Shown: in pieces, positions 18,193 through 26,632 of the stretch
Position numbering within the stretch: position 1 is the stretch's first letter
Layout: every line of letters starts with the position of its first letter
DNA from: JBBQVS01 sp038211295
GTDB taxonomy: Bacteria; Chloroflexota; Ktedonobacteria; Ktedonobacterales; Ktedonobacteraceae
Length of the DNA: 47,472 nt
NCBI GenBank assembly: GCA_038211295.1
Contig: JBBQVS010000023.1
Span: forward strand, 1-47,472
Reading direction: 5' to 3'
Position numbers and translations under genes: made by a program
Notes under the pieces: generated by a model
What the model saw: only the letters and a program-made list of their open reading frames with translations
Told to the model about the DNA's origin: nothing
The model's database searches: none

Positions 18193-19410
18193 TTACACGC
18201 TTTTTTGTCCTACTTTCCAGCACTCTTTCGCGATCTCCCAATCCTCCTCCGTATGCACAATTAGCACACGTACAGCCGAGTCAGCCGTGGAAACCTCAGT
18301 ATCGAGAGGCGAATGCGCGTTCTTTTCCAGGTCAAGCTTGAGATTGAGAAAGCCAAATCCGCGACACACTTCGGCACGAATAAGCGCGTCGTGTTCGCCC
18401 ACACCGCCCGTGAAGGAGAGTACGTCAACTCCGCCGAGAACCGCGACCATCGCGCCGATGAAGTAGCGCAACCGATAGATGTACATGTCCAGTGCCAGTT
18501 TCGCGCGTGCGTTACCCTCTTCTATCGCTTTATGTATCTGGCGCAGGTCGTTAGATATACCTGAAATACCTTTGAGGCCCGACTGTTTATTGAGAAGCTG
18601 ATCGAACTGATCGGCGGTATAGCCCTGCTCGCGTTGCAGATAAATCAGGATGCTAGGGTCAATTGTACCCGAACGACTCCCCATCATCACGCCCTCAAGT
18701 GGAGTGAAGCCCATTGTTGTGTCCACACTCTCCCCGCTTCTTATAGCCGAAAGTGAGCAACCATTTCCAAGATGGCAATTGATGATGCGGAGGTATGACT
18801 CGTCCTCCTGAAGAATTTGCCCAATGCGCTGTGTACAATACTGGTGACTTGTGCCGTGAAAGCCGTAGCGACGAATGCCCTGCTCGTACCACTCATAGGG
18901 GCCGGGGTAGACAACCGTTTCCATTGGCAGCGTTTTGTGAAAGGCCGTATCGAAGGTCGCGACCTGTGGTGTCTGCGAACCAAGCACCTGCTCGACGGCA
19001 TTGATGCCCTCAAGGTTGACGGGATTGTGAAGCGGCGCGAATGTTGCATACTTTTGAATGTCATCCTTGACCGCTTGCGTGATACGCACGCTCTCGCGAT
19101 AATCGGGGCCGCCATGCACGACGCGATGCCCCACCATGTCGATATTCTGTGGTCCATCAATAACTTTCGTCTCGCCGCTCCAGAGCGTTTTGAGCATTTG
19201 CTCAATCACGGCTGGTCGTGAGTCTGCCGAAACTTCCAGTTGCGCCTTCTTGCCTGTTCCTGTTGCAATCGTGAGTTCAGCCGTATCCTTTGTCCAGTCC
19301 GCGTCCGCCTCCCAGAGTGGTTGTGGCGGTGACACGGGGAGTGTCGCGTCAATTTGATAGAGGCGGCTCTTCTGGCTGCTTGAGCCGGCATTCAGCACAA
19401 GTATCTTCAC
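18193..19410 (-). CDS. ackA: Acetate kinase
   Basis: A 405-residue ASKHA-fold enzyme interconverting acetate plus ATP and acetyl phosphate. NAGSSSQKSRL (7-17) is the first phosphate-binding motif, HRVVHGG follows near 112-118, GFHGTSHQY near 193-201 and GSRSGTIDPSI near 247-257, with FTGGVGEHDALIR near 335-347 near the C-terminus. Length fits acetate rather than butyrate kinase. The start codon is GTG at 19410 with AGGAAAAGAG upstream. No phosphotransacetylase or phosphoketolase gene lies nearby, so the partner enzyme is elsewhere. A small hairpin (19444-19463) lies in the leader. Confidence 0.95.
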   Translation of the reverse strand: MKILVLNAGSSSQKSRLYQIDATLPVSPPQPLWEADADWTKDTAELTIATGTGKKAQLEVSADSRPAVIEQMLKTLWSGETKVIDGPQNIDMVGHRVVHGGPDYRESVRITQAVKDDIQKYATFAPLHNPVNLEGINAVEQVLGSQTPQVATFDTAFHKTLPMETVVYPGPYEWYEQGIRRYGFHGTSHQYCTQRIGQILQEDESYLRIINCHLGNGCSLSAIRSGESVDTTMGFTPLEGVMMGSRSGTIDPSILIYLQREQGYTADQFDQLLNKQSGLKGISGISNDLRQIHKAIEEGNARAKLALDMYIYRLRYFIGAMVAVLGGVDVLSFTGGVGEHDALIRAEVCRGFGFLNLKLDLEKNAHSPLDTEVSTADSAVRVLIVHTEEDWEIAKECWKVGQKSV

Positions 19411-19443
19411 AGTTCTCTTTTCCTTTTGCTAATAAAACTATCG

Positions 19444-19758
19444 AATGCTAGTATTTTAGCATTCCTGCGCCCTCTACCGTCACCGCGCAACCACAGCGAG
19501 CGCAGCCCAGACTTGTCCGTGCGCGTGTTATGCGCGACTTATTTATACACACGCACGCGATATAGCAAAAAAATCTTTAACTGAAATAGAGTGTCTGTAG
19601 TAGTGCTATATTATTCATCACGTCGCGTCAGGAGACCCCTAGTTCGACGCATGGGATATAGCACATAATTGCATATAAGCCTACAGGTTCTATAGCAAGG
19701 GCGATTCACCGCTATACCTCCTTACTCTTATTGTGTTTTCTCTACAAGCAAGCCACGC
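19444..19758. other. Intergenic region between ackA and rplU
   Basis: No gene is seen. AATGCTA and TAGCATT (19444-19450, 19457-19463) form a hairpin in the ackA leader. The motif TATAGCA occurs at 19561, 19657 and 19691 and in reverse at 19604. The rest is unassigned. Confidence 0.5.
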
Positions 19759-19787
19759 TTGACATCCGCGTATTATACTGCTATCAT
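19759..19787 (+). promoter_or_regulatory. Promoter for rplU-rpmA
   Basis: TTGACA (19759-19764), a 17-base spacer and TATCAT (19782-19787) form a near-consensus vegetative promoter about 228 bases before rplU. Confidence 0.75.
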
Positions 19788-19794
19788 ATCGTAG

Positions 19795-20014
19795 CTACCG
19801 TGTGCCTACAGCTGTCATATGTGTGTGGGCAAAGCCTCTTTTCTTACGCTACAAGGCGAAGCAGTGAATGCGTCACGCAAGAAGATGCGTGCGCGAGGTA
19901 TCTAGGACATGGAACTGTGATGATGGCTCTCCACCAACGCCACCCACGTATCTCCTGGAACTGTCTGTAAAAAGGGGTAATGCGGTGTGCTGGAAAATAT
20001 AAGGAGTATTCATC
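19795..20014 (+). promoter_or_regulatory. Long rplU leader, possible L21 autoregulatory RNA
   Basis: About 220 bases lie between the predicted transcription start and rplU with no open frame of note. L21 operons in many bacteria carry a leader to which the L21 protein binds, so this is a plausible counterpart. No consensus structure was verified. AAGGAG lies eight bases before the rplU ATG. Confidence 0.35.
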
Positions 20015-20509
20015 ATGTTTGCAGTAATTAAAAGTGGTGGAAGACAATACAAGGTCTCTGTAGGCCAGACACTCCAGGTCAATCGACTGCATGTCGAAGA
20101 TGGAGAACAGGTCATGTTTGACGAAGTGCTGCTGATCTCTGACGCGGAACGCGCAATGGTGGGAACGCCGTTTGTCGCGAACGCATCGGTAGTAACAACG
20201 GCAGTCAAACAGGCACGTGGAGAGAAATTGATCGTTTTCCGATACAAGCCAAAGAAGCGTATTCGTCACCGTAAAGGCCACCGTCAGGAATTGACGGTCT
20301 TGAGCATTGACGACATTGTAGCCGATGGGAAAAGCCTGATTACAGGCGAGGCTCCCAGAGCAAGAGTTGTTGCCGATGATGAGGGCGTCGCCACAGGCGC
20401 GGATGCCGATATCATCGCACCTGTAGACGAAGGCACCGAAACCGAGTCAGAGCGTAAGACGTCCCGCCGTCGCACGTCATCGGGTACGGAAAGTAATACA
20501 GAGGTATAA
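20015..20509 (+). CDS. rplU: 50S ribosomal protein L21 with C-terminal extension
   Basis: A large-subunit protein that binds 23S rRNA. MFAVIKSGGRQYKV (1-14), VGTPFV (49-54) and FRYKPKKRIRHRKGHRQELT (75-94) are the L21 core, including the basic rRNA-binding strand. The family normally ends near residue 103; this protein has 164 residues. The extra 60 are acidic at first (VVADDEGVATGADADI) and then basic and Ser/Thr/Arg-rich (ERKTSRRRTSSGTE), so the tail looks disordered. rpmA follows after six bases, the usual order. Confidence 0.97.
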   Translation: MFAVIKSGGRQYKVSVGQTLQVNRLHVEDGEQVMFDEVLLISDAERAMVGTPFVANASVVTTAVKQARGEKLIVFRYKPKKRIRHRKGHRQELTVLSIDDIVADGKSLITGEAPRARVVADDEGVATGADADIIAPVDEGTETESERKTSRRRTSSGTESNTEV

Positions 20510-20515
20510 AACGTC

Positions 20516-20842
20516 ATGGCACATAAAAAAGGCATGGGCAGCTCGCGCAATGGACGAGATAGCAACCCGAAAATGCTCGGTGTTAAGAAATATGATGGCG
20601 AACTTGTTTCTGCTGGTAGCATTATTGTGCGTCAGCGCGGAACCAAAATCAAGCCGGGCGTGAAGATCGGCGTTGGTCGTGACCACACGTTGTTCGCCTT
20701 GATCGATGGCTACGTCAAGTTTGGGCATAACTCGCGCAAACATCGCGACGTAAGCATCGTCACAGAGTTTCCCAACCGTCCCTCAATCGCGGAGATACTT
20801 GCAAGCTTTGAAGAGGAACAGACAGCCGTAGCCGGTCAGTAA
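20516..20842 (+). CDS. rpmA: 50S ribosomal protein L27
   Basis: A 108-residue protein placed near the peptidyl transferase centre. MAHKKGMGSSRNGRDSNPK (1-19) and LGVKKYDGE (21-29) are the family signature, and GSIIVRQRGTKIKPG continues the beta core. It starts directly with the short AHKKG form, so no removable N-terminal extension as in Firmicutes is present. A C-terminal tail of about 20 residues (IAEILASFEEEQTAVAGQ) exceeds the usual 85-90. Co-transcribed with rplU. obg, often next, is absent. Confidence 0.97.
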   Translation: MAHKKGMGSSRNGRDSNPKMLGVKKYDGELVSAGSIIVRQRGTKIKPGVKIGVGRDHTLFALIDGYVKFGHNSRKHRDVSIVTEFPNRPSIAEILASFEEEQTAVAGQ

Positions 20843-20905
20843 ATTCCCCGTCTTTGAACGTTTGCGACGTGTGAAAGCAGAAAGCTCAGCGGGAGCAGAA
20901 GATAT

Positions 20906-20961
20906 AACGGGGGGCTGCGATATGGTGAGAGCTTGCTCCTACCACGTCGCCAGCCCCCGTT
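20906..20961. terminator. Long imperfect hairpin after rpmA
   Basis: AACGGGGG...CTG.CGA...GGTGAGAG pairs with CTCCTACC...TCG.CAGCCCCCGTT over about 26 bases with a few mismatches. It lies 64 bases after the rpmA stop. There is no T-run, so the terminator role is tentative. Confidence 0.5.
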
Positions 20962-21068
20962 GTGCAGTCTCCTGATTGTCATGTTTCTCTCTTTGAGCGT
21001 CTGTTTTCACTATCCCCAACTCTGGTGTACTTCAGTTGACATCCCATGCATAAACATATGGAGAAGTT

Positions 21069-22334
21069 ATGTCATCTCAACCAGTAGAAGATACTTCTGC
21101 ACAAATAATTACACAGGCTGGCCCACATGGCGAAGTGCCTTCACAAAAAATCCCATTTGTACCAGACACTCCTCGCCCCATTGAAGATGTACCTCAGCTT
21201 ACATGGTATAGCGCACTCAAGCATATTTTTTCTACATATGTGGCGGTTCATTTGGCCTTTTGTGTAACCACCGTTTTTTCTGTGCTTTTCATCATGCAAG
21301 ATTTCTCAAATACTACATTTCCTCTTCATACGCTCTGGACGGTCTGGCAGCGTAAGGATGCTACCCAGTTCCGCAATATTGCGCTGCTTGGCTATGCCGA
21401 TTGGTGGCGTACCGCGTTCTTTCCACTCTTCCCACTGCTCGAAAGAGGCTTGCGTCCACTCATCGACAGTCCCTACATAGGGGGAATGGTTATCGCAGAC
21501 ACAGCCGGTCTTGGAATGCTTGTTGTTCTCTATCGTCTTGTGTACGAGGACTTCGACAAAGAACGTGCGTTACGTACTATTCTCTACCTCTCGGTTTTTC
21601 CAACCGCCTTTTTCTTTGCTGCCGCGTATAGTGAGTCGCTGTTCCTGTGCCTAAGTCTGTTAAGCTTCTATGCAATGCGACGGAGCAACTGGTGGTTGGC
21701 GGGGATATTTGGCTGTCTCGCGAGTCTGACCCGTTCGGCAGGCATCCTGCTTCTTGTACCGTTTGCTTATGAATATCTTTACCAACATCAGTTCAACCTG
21801 CGAAAAATGCGCGTCGATGTGTTGAGCGGTGGCTTGATTGCGCTTGGCACGGGTCTCTTTGCGGCATATTGCTACTACAAGTTTCACGATGCGCTAGAAT
21901 TCTCGCACGCGCAGTCGATGTGGGGGCGAGCGTTTGCTTTTCCTGGTGTCGCGTATTTTACAGCGTGTAAGTACGTTGTAAGCACGAGACCATTAAGCTT
22001 TGTTGCGCTACGCAACATTCTGGATATCGTACAGGACTTCTTTGTCCTCCTGCTGGTTATTCTGGGCTTTGTTGGCCCGTGGCGGATGCCGCGCCGCCTA
22101 TTGTCTTATAGTCTCTACGCATTAGTTCTGTATGCTTTTTTCCAGATGTTTCCTATCTCTAATCCCTATCCTCTTACTTCTATTCCTCGCTACTTGCTGA
22201 GTATATTTCCCGCCTTTATTGTGCTGGCTGGCATTGGCAAATATCGCGGCTTTCACCTCAATTATCTCCTGATTTCCTGCTCGCTTCTCTTCTTCACGTT
22301 GCTTCAATTCTTGAGCGGACATTGGGTCACTTGA
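21069..22334 (+). CDS. PIG-V/Gpi18-like membrane mannosyltransferase
   Basis: A 421-residue polytopic protein with about 10-11 membrane spans after a soluble Pro-rich N-terminus of 45 residues. The pattern WWRTAFFPLFPLLERGL (residues 112-128) and FPTAFFFAAAYSESLFLCLSLLSFYAMR (about 178-205; key parts FPTAFF and SESLFL) is characteristic of the PIG-V family of GT-C enzymes, which use a polyprenyl-phosphate mannose donor outside the membrane. This fits a partner that makes the donor, such as the GT2 at 2330. GGAGAAG lies just before the ATG. It is monocistronic, ending at a strong bidirectional terminator. Confidence 0.85.
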   Translation: MSSQPVEDTSAQIITQAGPHGEVPSQKIPFVPDTPRPIEDVPQLTWYSALKHIFSTYVAVHLAFCVTTVFSVLFIMQDFSNTTFPLHTLWTVWQRKDATQFRNIALLGYADWWRTAFFPLFPLLERGLRPLIDSPYIGGMVIADTAGLGMLVVLYRLVYEDFDKERALRTILYLSVFPTAFFFAAAYSESLFLCLSLLSFYAMRRSNWWLAGIFGCLASLTRSAGILLLVPFAYEYLYQHQFNLRKMRVDVLSGGLIALGTGLFAAYCYYKFHDALEFSHAQSMWGRAFAFPGVAYFTACKYVVSTRPLSFVALRNILDIVQDFFVLLLVILGFVGPWRMPRRLLSYSLYALVLYAFFQMFPISNPYPLTSIPRYLLSIFPAFIVLAGIGKYRGFHLNYLLISCSLLFFTLLQFLSGHWVT

Positions 22335-22347
22335 TAGAACGCGCCAC

Positions 22348-22385
22348 AAAAAAGTGGTCTGGCGTATATGCCAGACCACTTTTTG
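22348..22385. terminator. Bidirectional intrinsic terminator
   Basis: AAAAAAGTGGTCTGGC, loop GTATAT, GCCAGACCACTTTTTG. It has A and T tracts on opposite sides and serves the convergent genes ending at 22334 and 22417. Confidence 0.95.
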
Positions 22386-22416
22386 TATGCTCTCTTCCAA
22401 TTACAGAAGCGCGAGA

Positions 22417-24069
22417 CTAGTTGGTAACATTGTTAGCATTGGGAGCATTGCCGCCGGTATGATTGCCAGCGTCGCTATTGGCACCCTTTGGTTTTTTACC
22501 ACCCTTACCACCCTTACCACCGTTGCCGCCAGCCTGTTGAGCGTTGGGGCAGGTGATGTTGACAGTGTTGTTCGCGAAGGCGATAGTACATGTCTGACCA
22601 TTGATGGTCGTTGTGCCAGCGCAACCCGCGACTGCTGTCCCGTTGACGGTGCAGTTTGGCGTGGTAGCCGTACCGCCAACCGCGCCACCGCCAACCGCGC
22701 CACCACCGGCTGCACCTGCAACAATACCATTTGGGCCAACCAGGTTGCCATTGATGGTCGCTGTGATCGCAACATTGTTGCCATCAACGGTGACAGAGAT
22801 AGGTGAAGCCACCTTGAGACGTGCCGCACAGTTCAGTCCATTTGGCCCAAAGGTTGCGGCAAAGCGTTGTGTCAGGAAGGTGAAGAGTGAGTTCGCGGCA
22901 GCGGGATCGGGCGAGGCATGTAAGATCGTCATTGGAGCATCGAGCTGGATACGCTGTGGCCCGACCTTCATCAGGTTGCGGCAGTACTGCATTGTGCTTG
23001 CCTGATTGATTGCCTGAACCTGTGCCTGATCGACACCTGCACGATAGGCGTTGATTTTCTGAATACTAGTGTTCGCGTTGTTCAAAACCATCGGGTCGCG
23101 GCTGGGAACGAGCGCGATTGGAGCGGCTTGTTGTGCAGCGGCAAGCAGTTCGTTCAATGGCAGTGATGTCGCCGTCTGCCCCGGATTCGCGAGGTCGTTT
23201 ACCGCCCAGGGTGTACATCCAAGTGTGCCATCCAGAGCCACGTCTACCAGGCGGTTATCACTTGCATTGACTTGTATCTGTGTGTTTTGCAGCGCGGCAG
23301 TGTTCGCCGCGTTCATTTGCGCTGTCTGACCGTTGGCGTTGACAATGTATGTGGTTGTGACATTATCGCTCTGATCCATATCGACGACGCCAAAGTCACG
23401 CACCGTTGGGCAGGGCATTCCATCTTTTGCAGTACCGAGTGCTGGTATGACAAGCTGACCGCCCTGAATGGCTTTGTTCGCGGCCTGGAAAAAGGCGGGG
23501 GCATTACAATAGGAGAACTGTCCGAAGATGCTCCCGTTGACGCCGTTGACACATTGACCTGCTTGCAGGCTCCCGTTCATGTCATTAAGTGTCAGGTTGT
23601 TTCCGTTGAAGCCGAACCAGAGCGCGACAATCGCACCTTGTGGTAACGTCGGAACAACGGGCGCGGCGGCTGGCTGTGTTCCCTGGTCAATGACAAGTGG
23701 GTCATACACGGAAATCTGGCCTGTCGCGGGGTCGATTACCGCACCCTGGACAAACGCGGCTTGCGCCTTGTTTCCTTCATTGCACGGCCCGTTGTTTGCG
23801 TTTGTCGCCACCAACTGATAAGGTGCTGCGAGTCCCTGCGCTGTAAGTGGGTTCGCGGGTACGATCAGTGAGCAATCCATGTTGAGTACCGCCGCATTGG
23901 CAGCCGCGTGTGACCCTGTTTTCTGTTGCGAAATGACGAAGGCACCTCCACCCACCACAACGACAAGGGTGACAAGAATACCAATAAGCATCAATGGTGA
24001 AAAGCGTCTGCCACGACGTGGCTTAGGGAGGTTACTCCCATTCTGTTGCGGACGTGATAATGTTTGCAT
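22417..24069 (-). CDS. Large membrane-anchored extracellular protein of unknown function
   Basis: A 550-residue protein. A basic N-terminus (PRRGRR) precedes one membrane span (24-47), so residues after 48 lie outside the cell. The body is Asn/Gln/Ala-rich with six or more cysteines in short motifs (NMDCSLIV, GPCNEG, GQCVNG, FSYCNAP), suggesting disulfides. It includes a TVDGNNVAITATINGNLVG segment and a C-terminal low-complexity region with AAGGGAVGGGAVGG, then three more cysteines and GGNGGKGGKGGKKPKG. No known catalytic motif was found. The start at 24069 is chosen because the span follows closely; upstream in-frame starts to 24321 lack protein-like sequence. GGAAGG is 13 bases upstream. 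It may be a surface or cell-wall-exposed structural protein. Confidence 0.72.
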   Translation of the reverse strand: MQTLSRPQQNGSNLPKPRRGRRFSPLMLIGILVTLVVVVGGGAFVISQQKTGSHAAANAAVLNMDCSLIVPANPLTAQGLAAPYQLVATNANNGPCNEGNKAQAAFVQGAVIDPATGQISVYDPLVIDQGTQPAAAPVVPTLPQGAIVALWFGFNGNNLTLNDMNGSLQAGQCVNGVNGSIFGQFSYCNAPAFFQAANKAIQGGQLVIPALGTAKDGMPCPTVRDFGVVDMDQSDNVTTTYIVNANGQTAQMNAANTAALQNTQIQVNASDNRLVDVALDGTLGCTPWAVNDLANPGQTATSLPLNELLAAAQQAAPIALVPSRDPMVLNNANTSIQKINAYRAGVDQAQVQAINQASTMQYCRNLMKVGPQRIQLDAPMTILHASPDPAAANSLFTFLTQRFAATFGPNGLNCAARLKVASPISVTVDGNNVAITATINGNLVGPNGIVAGAAGGGAVGGGAVGGTATTPNCTVNGTAVAGCAGTTTINGQTCTIAFANNTVNITCPNAQQAGGNGGKGGKGGKKPKGANSDAGNHTGGNAPNANNVTN

Positions 24070-24515
24070 TACTACGTTGTTCCTTCCAAATACTTCTACT
24101 ATTACGATATGTCGCCATTTTCGTACTGCTATTCCAGAAAAATGGTCGCAAGAAACAAGGCTTCGGTATCCGAAGCAAATCGAAATGGGAACGGCTGCCG
24201 TTTCGCGTATCCCCCACGCAATACACATGCTATTCATCGGCCCCACCCACCTGAGTGTATAATCCCCTATCTTAGGGCTATAAAAGGTGTACAGAGAGAA
24301 GGTATTCGACTGGGGAAGCACTTTTATTGCTTCCTCTCAGGTGTGCATATTTGCACATGTGCATGTGTCTCTGGTTGCGATATTACCACACCTTTGACAC
24401 ACGTTAGCATAGAGCGTGGTAAATTGGTATCAAAGTACCATTTCAAGGTTAAGGCTTCTTAACCTCGATGTCATATACTATCCAGAAAGCAGTAAGAATC
24501 TTGAAAGGATATGCT
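24070..24515. other. Divergent intergenic region before purH
   Basis: No gene is seen. Two perfect hairpins are present: GCTTCGG-TAT-CCGAAGC (24160-24176), which would lie in the leader of the minus-strand gene, and AGGTTAAG-GCTT-CTTAACCT (24446-24465) before purH. A TATAAT at about 24256 lacks a matching -35 box. No purine riboswitch or PurR-like site is recognised. Confidence 0.5.
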
Positions 24516-26069
24516 ATGCGAGCATTGATTAGTGTTGACAATCGGGCTGGTCTCATCGAGCTGGCTCAACATCTCCGCCGTCACGAAGTAACTATTTTCG
24601 CGACTGGTGGGACATTAAAAGCATTAGAAGCGGGAGGAATTGAGGCGGAGTCGGTGAGTGCCTTGACAAACTTTCCAGAAATTCTTGATGGCCGTGTCAA
24701 GACGCTTCATCCGGCCATTCTGGGCGGTATTCTTGCGCGACGCGGCGTACCCAATCACGAAGAGGAGTTACGAACTCACAATATTGTGCCGCTTGATATT
24801 GTGGTATCGAACCTGTATCCCTTCGCGAAAACTATCGCGCAACCCGATATAACTCTACAAGATGCGCTGGAAAAAATTGACATCGGGGGAGTGACGCTGA
24901 CGCGGGCAGCCGCAAAAAACTTTCAAGATGTACTTATCTTGACACGTCCCGAAGATTACGCGGCGGTGATGCATGAGTGGAGCGAGCGGGGGGAAGTGAG
25001 CCTTGAGACGCGTCGCCGCCTCGCTGCCATCGCTCTGCAACAGACCGCGAGCTATGATACGACGATTGCCGAATATCTGCGTTCCGCGACCAGCGAGTTA
25101 TTCCCACAAACACTCACGCTTCCTCTTGAACGCGTACAGCCCCTGCGCTATGGCGAGAACCCGCACCAGCAGGCGGCGTTTTATCGCTGGTCGGGTACGC
25201 AGGGCAACAATACAAGCGCGACGGTTGCCGAAGCCGAGGTATTGCATGGGAAAGAACTCTCATTCAACAATCTGCTCGATCTGGATGGTGCGTTAGCCGC
25301 CGTGCAGAGCTTCACCGCCCCAACCATCGCTATTATCAAGCATACAAACCCGTGTGGACTCGCGTGCGACGAGATACTTGTGGAGGCATATAAAAAGGCC
25401 CATGCGGGCGACTCTGTTTCAGCCTATGGTGGTATCGTTGGCAGCAATCGACCAATCGATGAGGCAACCGCGTTAGAGATTAGTCACCTGTTTTATGAAG
25501 CGGTCATCGCGCCAGAGTTCTCGCCTGTCGCGCTTGACATGCTTCGCAAAAAGAAAAACATTCGTCTTCTGGCAACGCATCGTTTGATTGAGCCAATGGG
25601 GGTGGGGACAGGAAAGCTTGATATTCGCTCGGTCAGTGGTGGCTTATTGCTCCAGACGCATGACGCGGTAGGGGAGCGGGATACCGCCTATAACGTTGTC
25701 ACAGAGCGGGAGCCAACGTTGGAAGAGGTCACAGACCTGATGTTTGCGTGGAAGGCGGTGCGTCACGTCAAGTCGAACGCGATTGTTCTTGCACGCAAGT
25801 TGATGCTTGTCGGAGTTGGAGCGGGCCAGATGAACCGCGTCACCAGCGTACAGATCGCGGTTGAGAAGGCAGCAGACCGCGCTCGTGGTGCCGCGCTTGC
25901 CTCCGATGCGTACTTTCCCTTCGCGGACGGCGTGGAGGCAGCCGCGAAAGCTGGCGTAACCGCGATTATTCAGCCGGGTGGCTCTATTCGCGACGAGGAG
26001 ACGATCCGTATGGCAAATCACTATGCCATTGCCATGATTTTCACCGGACAACGTCACTTCCGTCACTAA
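24516..26069 (+). CDS. purH: Bifunctional AICAR transformylase / IMP cyclohydrolase
   Basis: A 517-residue enzyme doing the last two steps of IMP synthesis. The N-terminal MGS-like cyclohydrolase domain (1-150) has FATGGTLKAL (31-40) and LDGRVKTLHP (58-67). The C-terminal transformylase has RYGENPHQQAAFY (209-221), KHTNPCGLA near 275-283 with the catalytic Lys-His, and AYGGIVGSN near 306-314, and ends with QPGGSIRDEETI and the HYAIAMIFTGQRHFRH tail. The start at 24516 follows AAAGGA; an in-frame ATG at 24468 is less likely. It stands alone with no other pur gene nearby. Confidence 0.97.
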   Translation: MRALISVDNRAGLIELAQHLRRHEVTIFATGGTLKALEAGGIEAESVSALTNFPEILDGRVKTLHPAILGGILARRGVPNHEEELRTHNIVPLDIVVSNLYPFAKTIAQPDITLQDALEKIDIGGVTLTRAAAKNFQDVLILTRPEDYAAVMHEWSERGEVSLETRRRLAAIALQQTASYDTTIAEYLRSATSELFPQTLTLPLERVQPLRYGENPHQQAAFYRWSGTQGNNTSATVAEAEVLHGKELSFNNLLDLDGALAAVQSFTAPTIAIIKHTNPCGLACDEILVEAYKKAHAGDSVSAYGGIVGSNRPIDEATALEISHLFYEAVIAPEFSPVALDMLRKKKNIRLLATHRLIEPMGVGTGKLDIRSVSGGLLLQTHDAVGERDTAYNVVTEREPTLEEVTDLMFAWKAVRHVKSNAIVLARKLMLVGVGAGQMNRVTSVQIAVEKAADRARGAALASDAYFPFADGVEAAAKAGVTAIIQPGGSIRDEETIRMANHYAIAMIFTGQRHFRH

Positions 26070-26084
26070 TCTTTTTATATAAAG

Positions 26085-26112
26085 GGGGTACTATTGCTAG
26101 CAATAGTACCCC
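26085..26112. terminator. Intrinsic terminator after purH
   Basis: A perfect 28-base palindrome with 14-base arms (GGGGTACTATTGCT and AGCAATAGTACCCC), followed by TTTTTT at 26121-26126. It lies between convergent genes. Confidence 0.88.
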
Positions 26113-26131
26113 GTCTGTGATTTTTTCTGTG

Positions 26132-26521
26132 CTATGCTACGATCTCATCCGAGAAGAAGCGCACCCACAGGACACAGACCGCCAGGCCGCCGATGAGGGC
26201 GAAGAAGCCAACCGCGCCATCGCTTTGCCCAGCCTGAGCCGGTTGGAATGGATAAAAGATGATGAGCGCGAGCCACATTAAGGTAAGCGAGGCGGTCAGA
26301 CTCAACTTTGTGGTTTCCGGTGTCGCGCGATAGAGAATATGGTAGAACGTCAGCACCAGCACACCAATAAGCGCGATCACTCCTAGCAAGCTTGTGGTAG
26401 TGCTCCCGTCGCCCACCCAATCTATGACCAGCGATGGTTTGATAAATAAGAAGCAGCAGACAAAAATGAGCGTTAGAATGACGCTACCGACGACCTTGCG
26501 TATCTCTAAAGGATTATTCAC
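26132..26521 (-). CDS. Small four-span membrane protein
   Basis: A 129-residue protein with four hydrophobic segments (about 10-29, 40-60, 74-93 and 105-123), small loops and a short acidic tail SDEIVA. No family motif is recognised. The start is placed at a GTG (26521) with GAAAGGAG ten bases upstream; an upstream ATG at 26569 would add a poorly supported 16 residues. It is 111 bases downstream of psuG on the same strand and may be read through from it. Confidence 0.65.
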   Translation of the reverse strand: MNNPLEIRKVVGSVILTLIFVCCFLFIKPSLVIDWVGDGSTTTSLLGVIALIGVLVLTFYHILYRATPETTKLSLTASLTLMWLALIIFYPFQPAQAGQSDGAVGFFALIGGLAVCVLWVRFFSDEIVA

Positions 26522-26632
26522 GACTATAAATCTCCTTTCAAGGAGTACAAAAATTGAAATGGCATACATTCGCCAGAAAGATATTTGTGTGTATTGTAGT
26601 CCTAGTTCCGCAATAAATCAATATCCTGGTTT

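Noticed and set aside
24070..24515. A purine-responsive or second-messenger riboswitch before purH or the divergent gene
   Set aside because: Only two simple hairpins are visible, and no known aptamer core could be matched.
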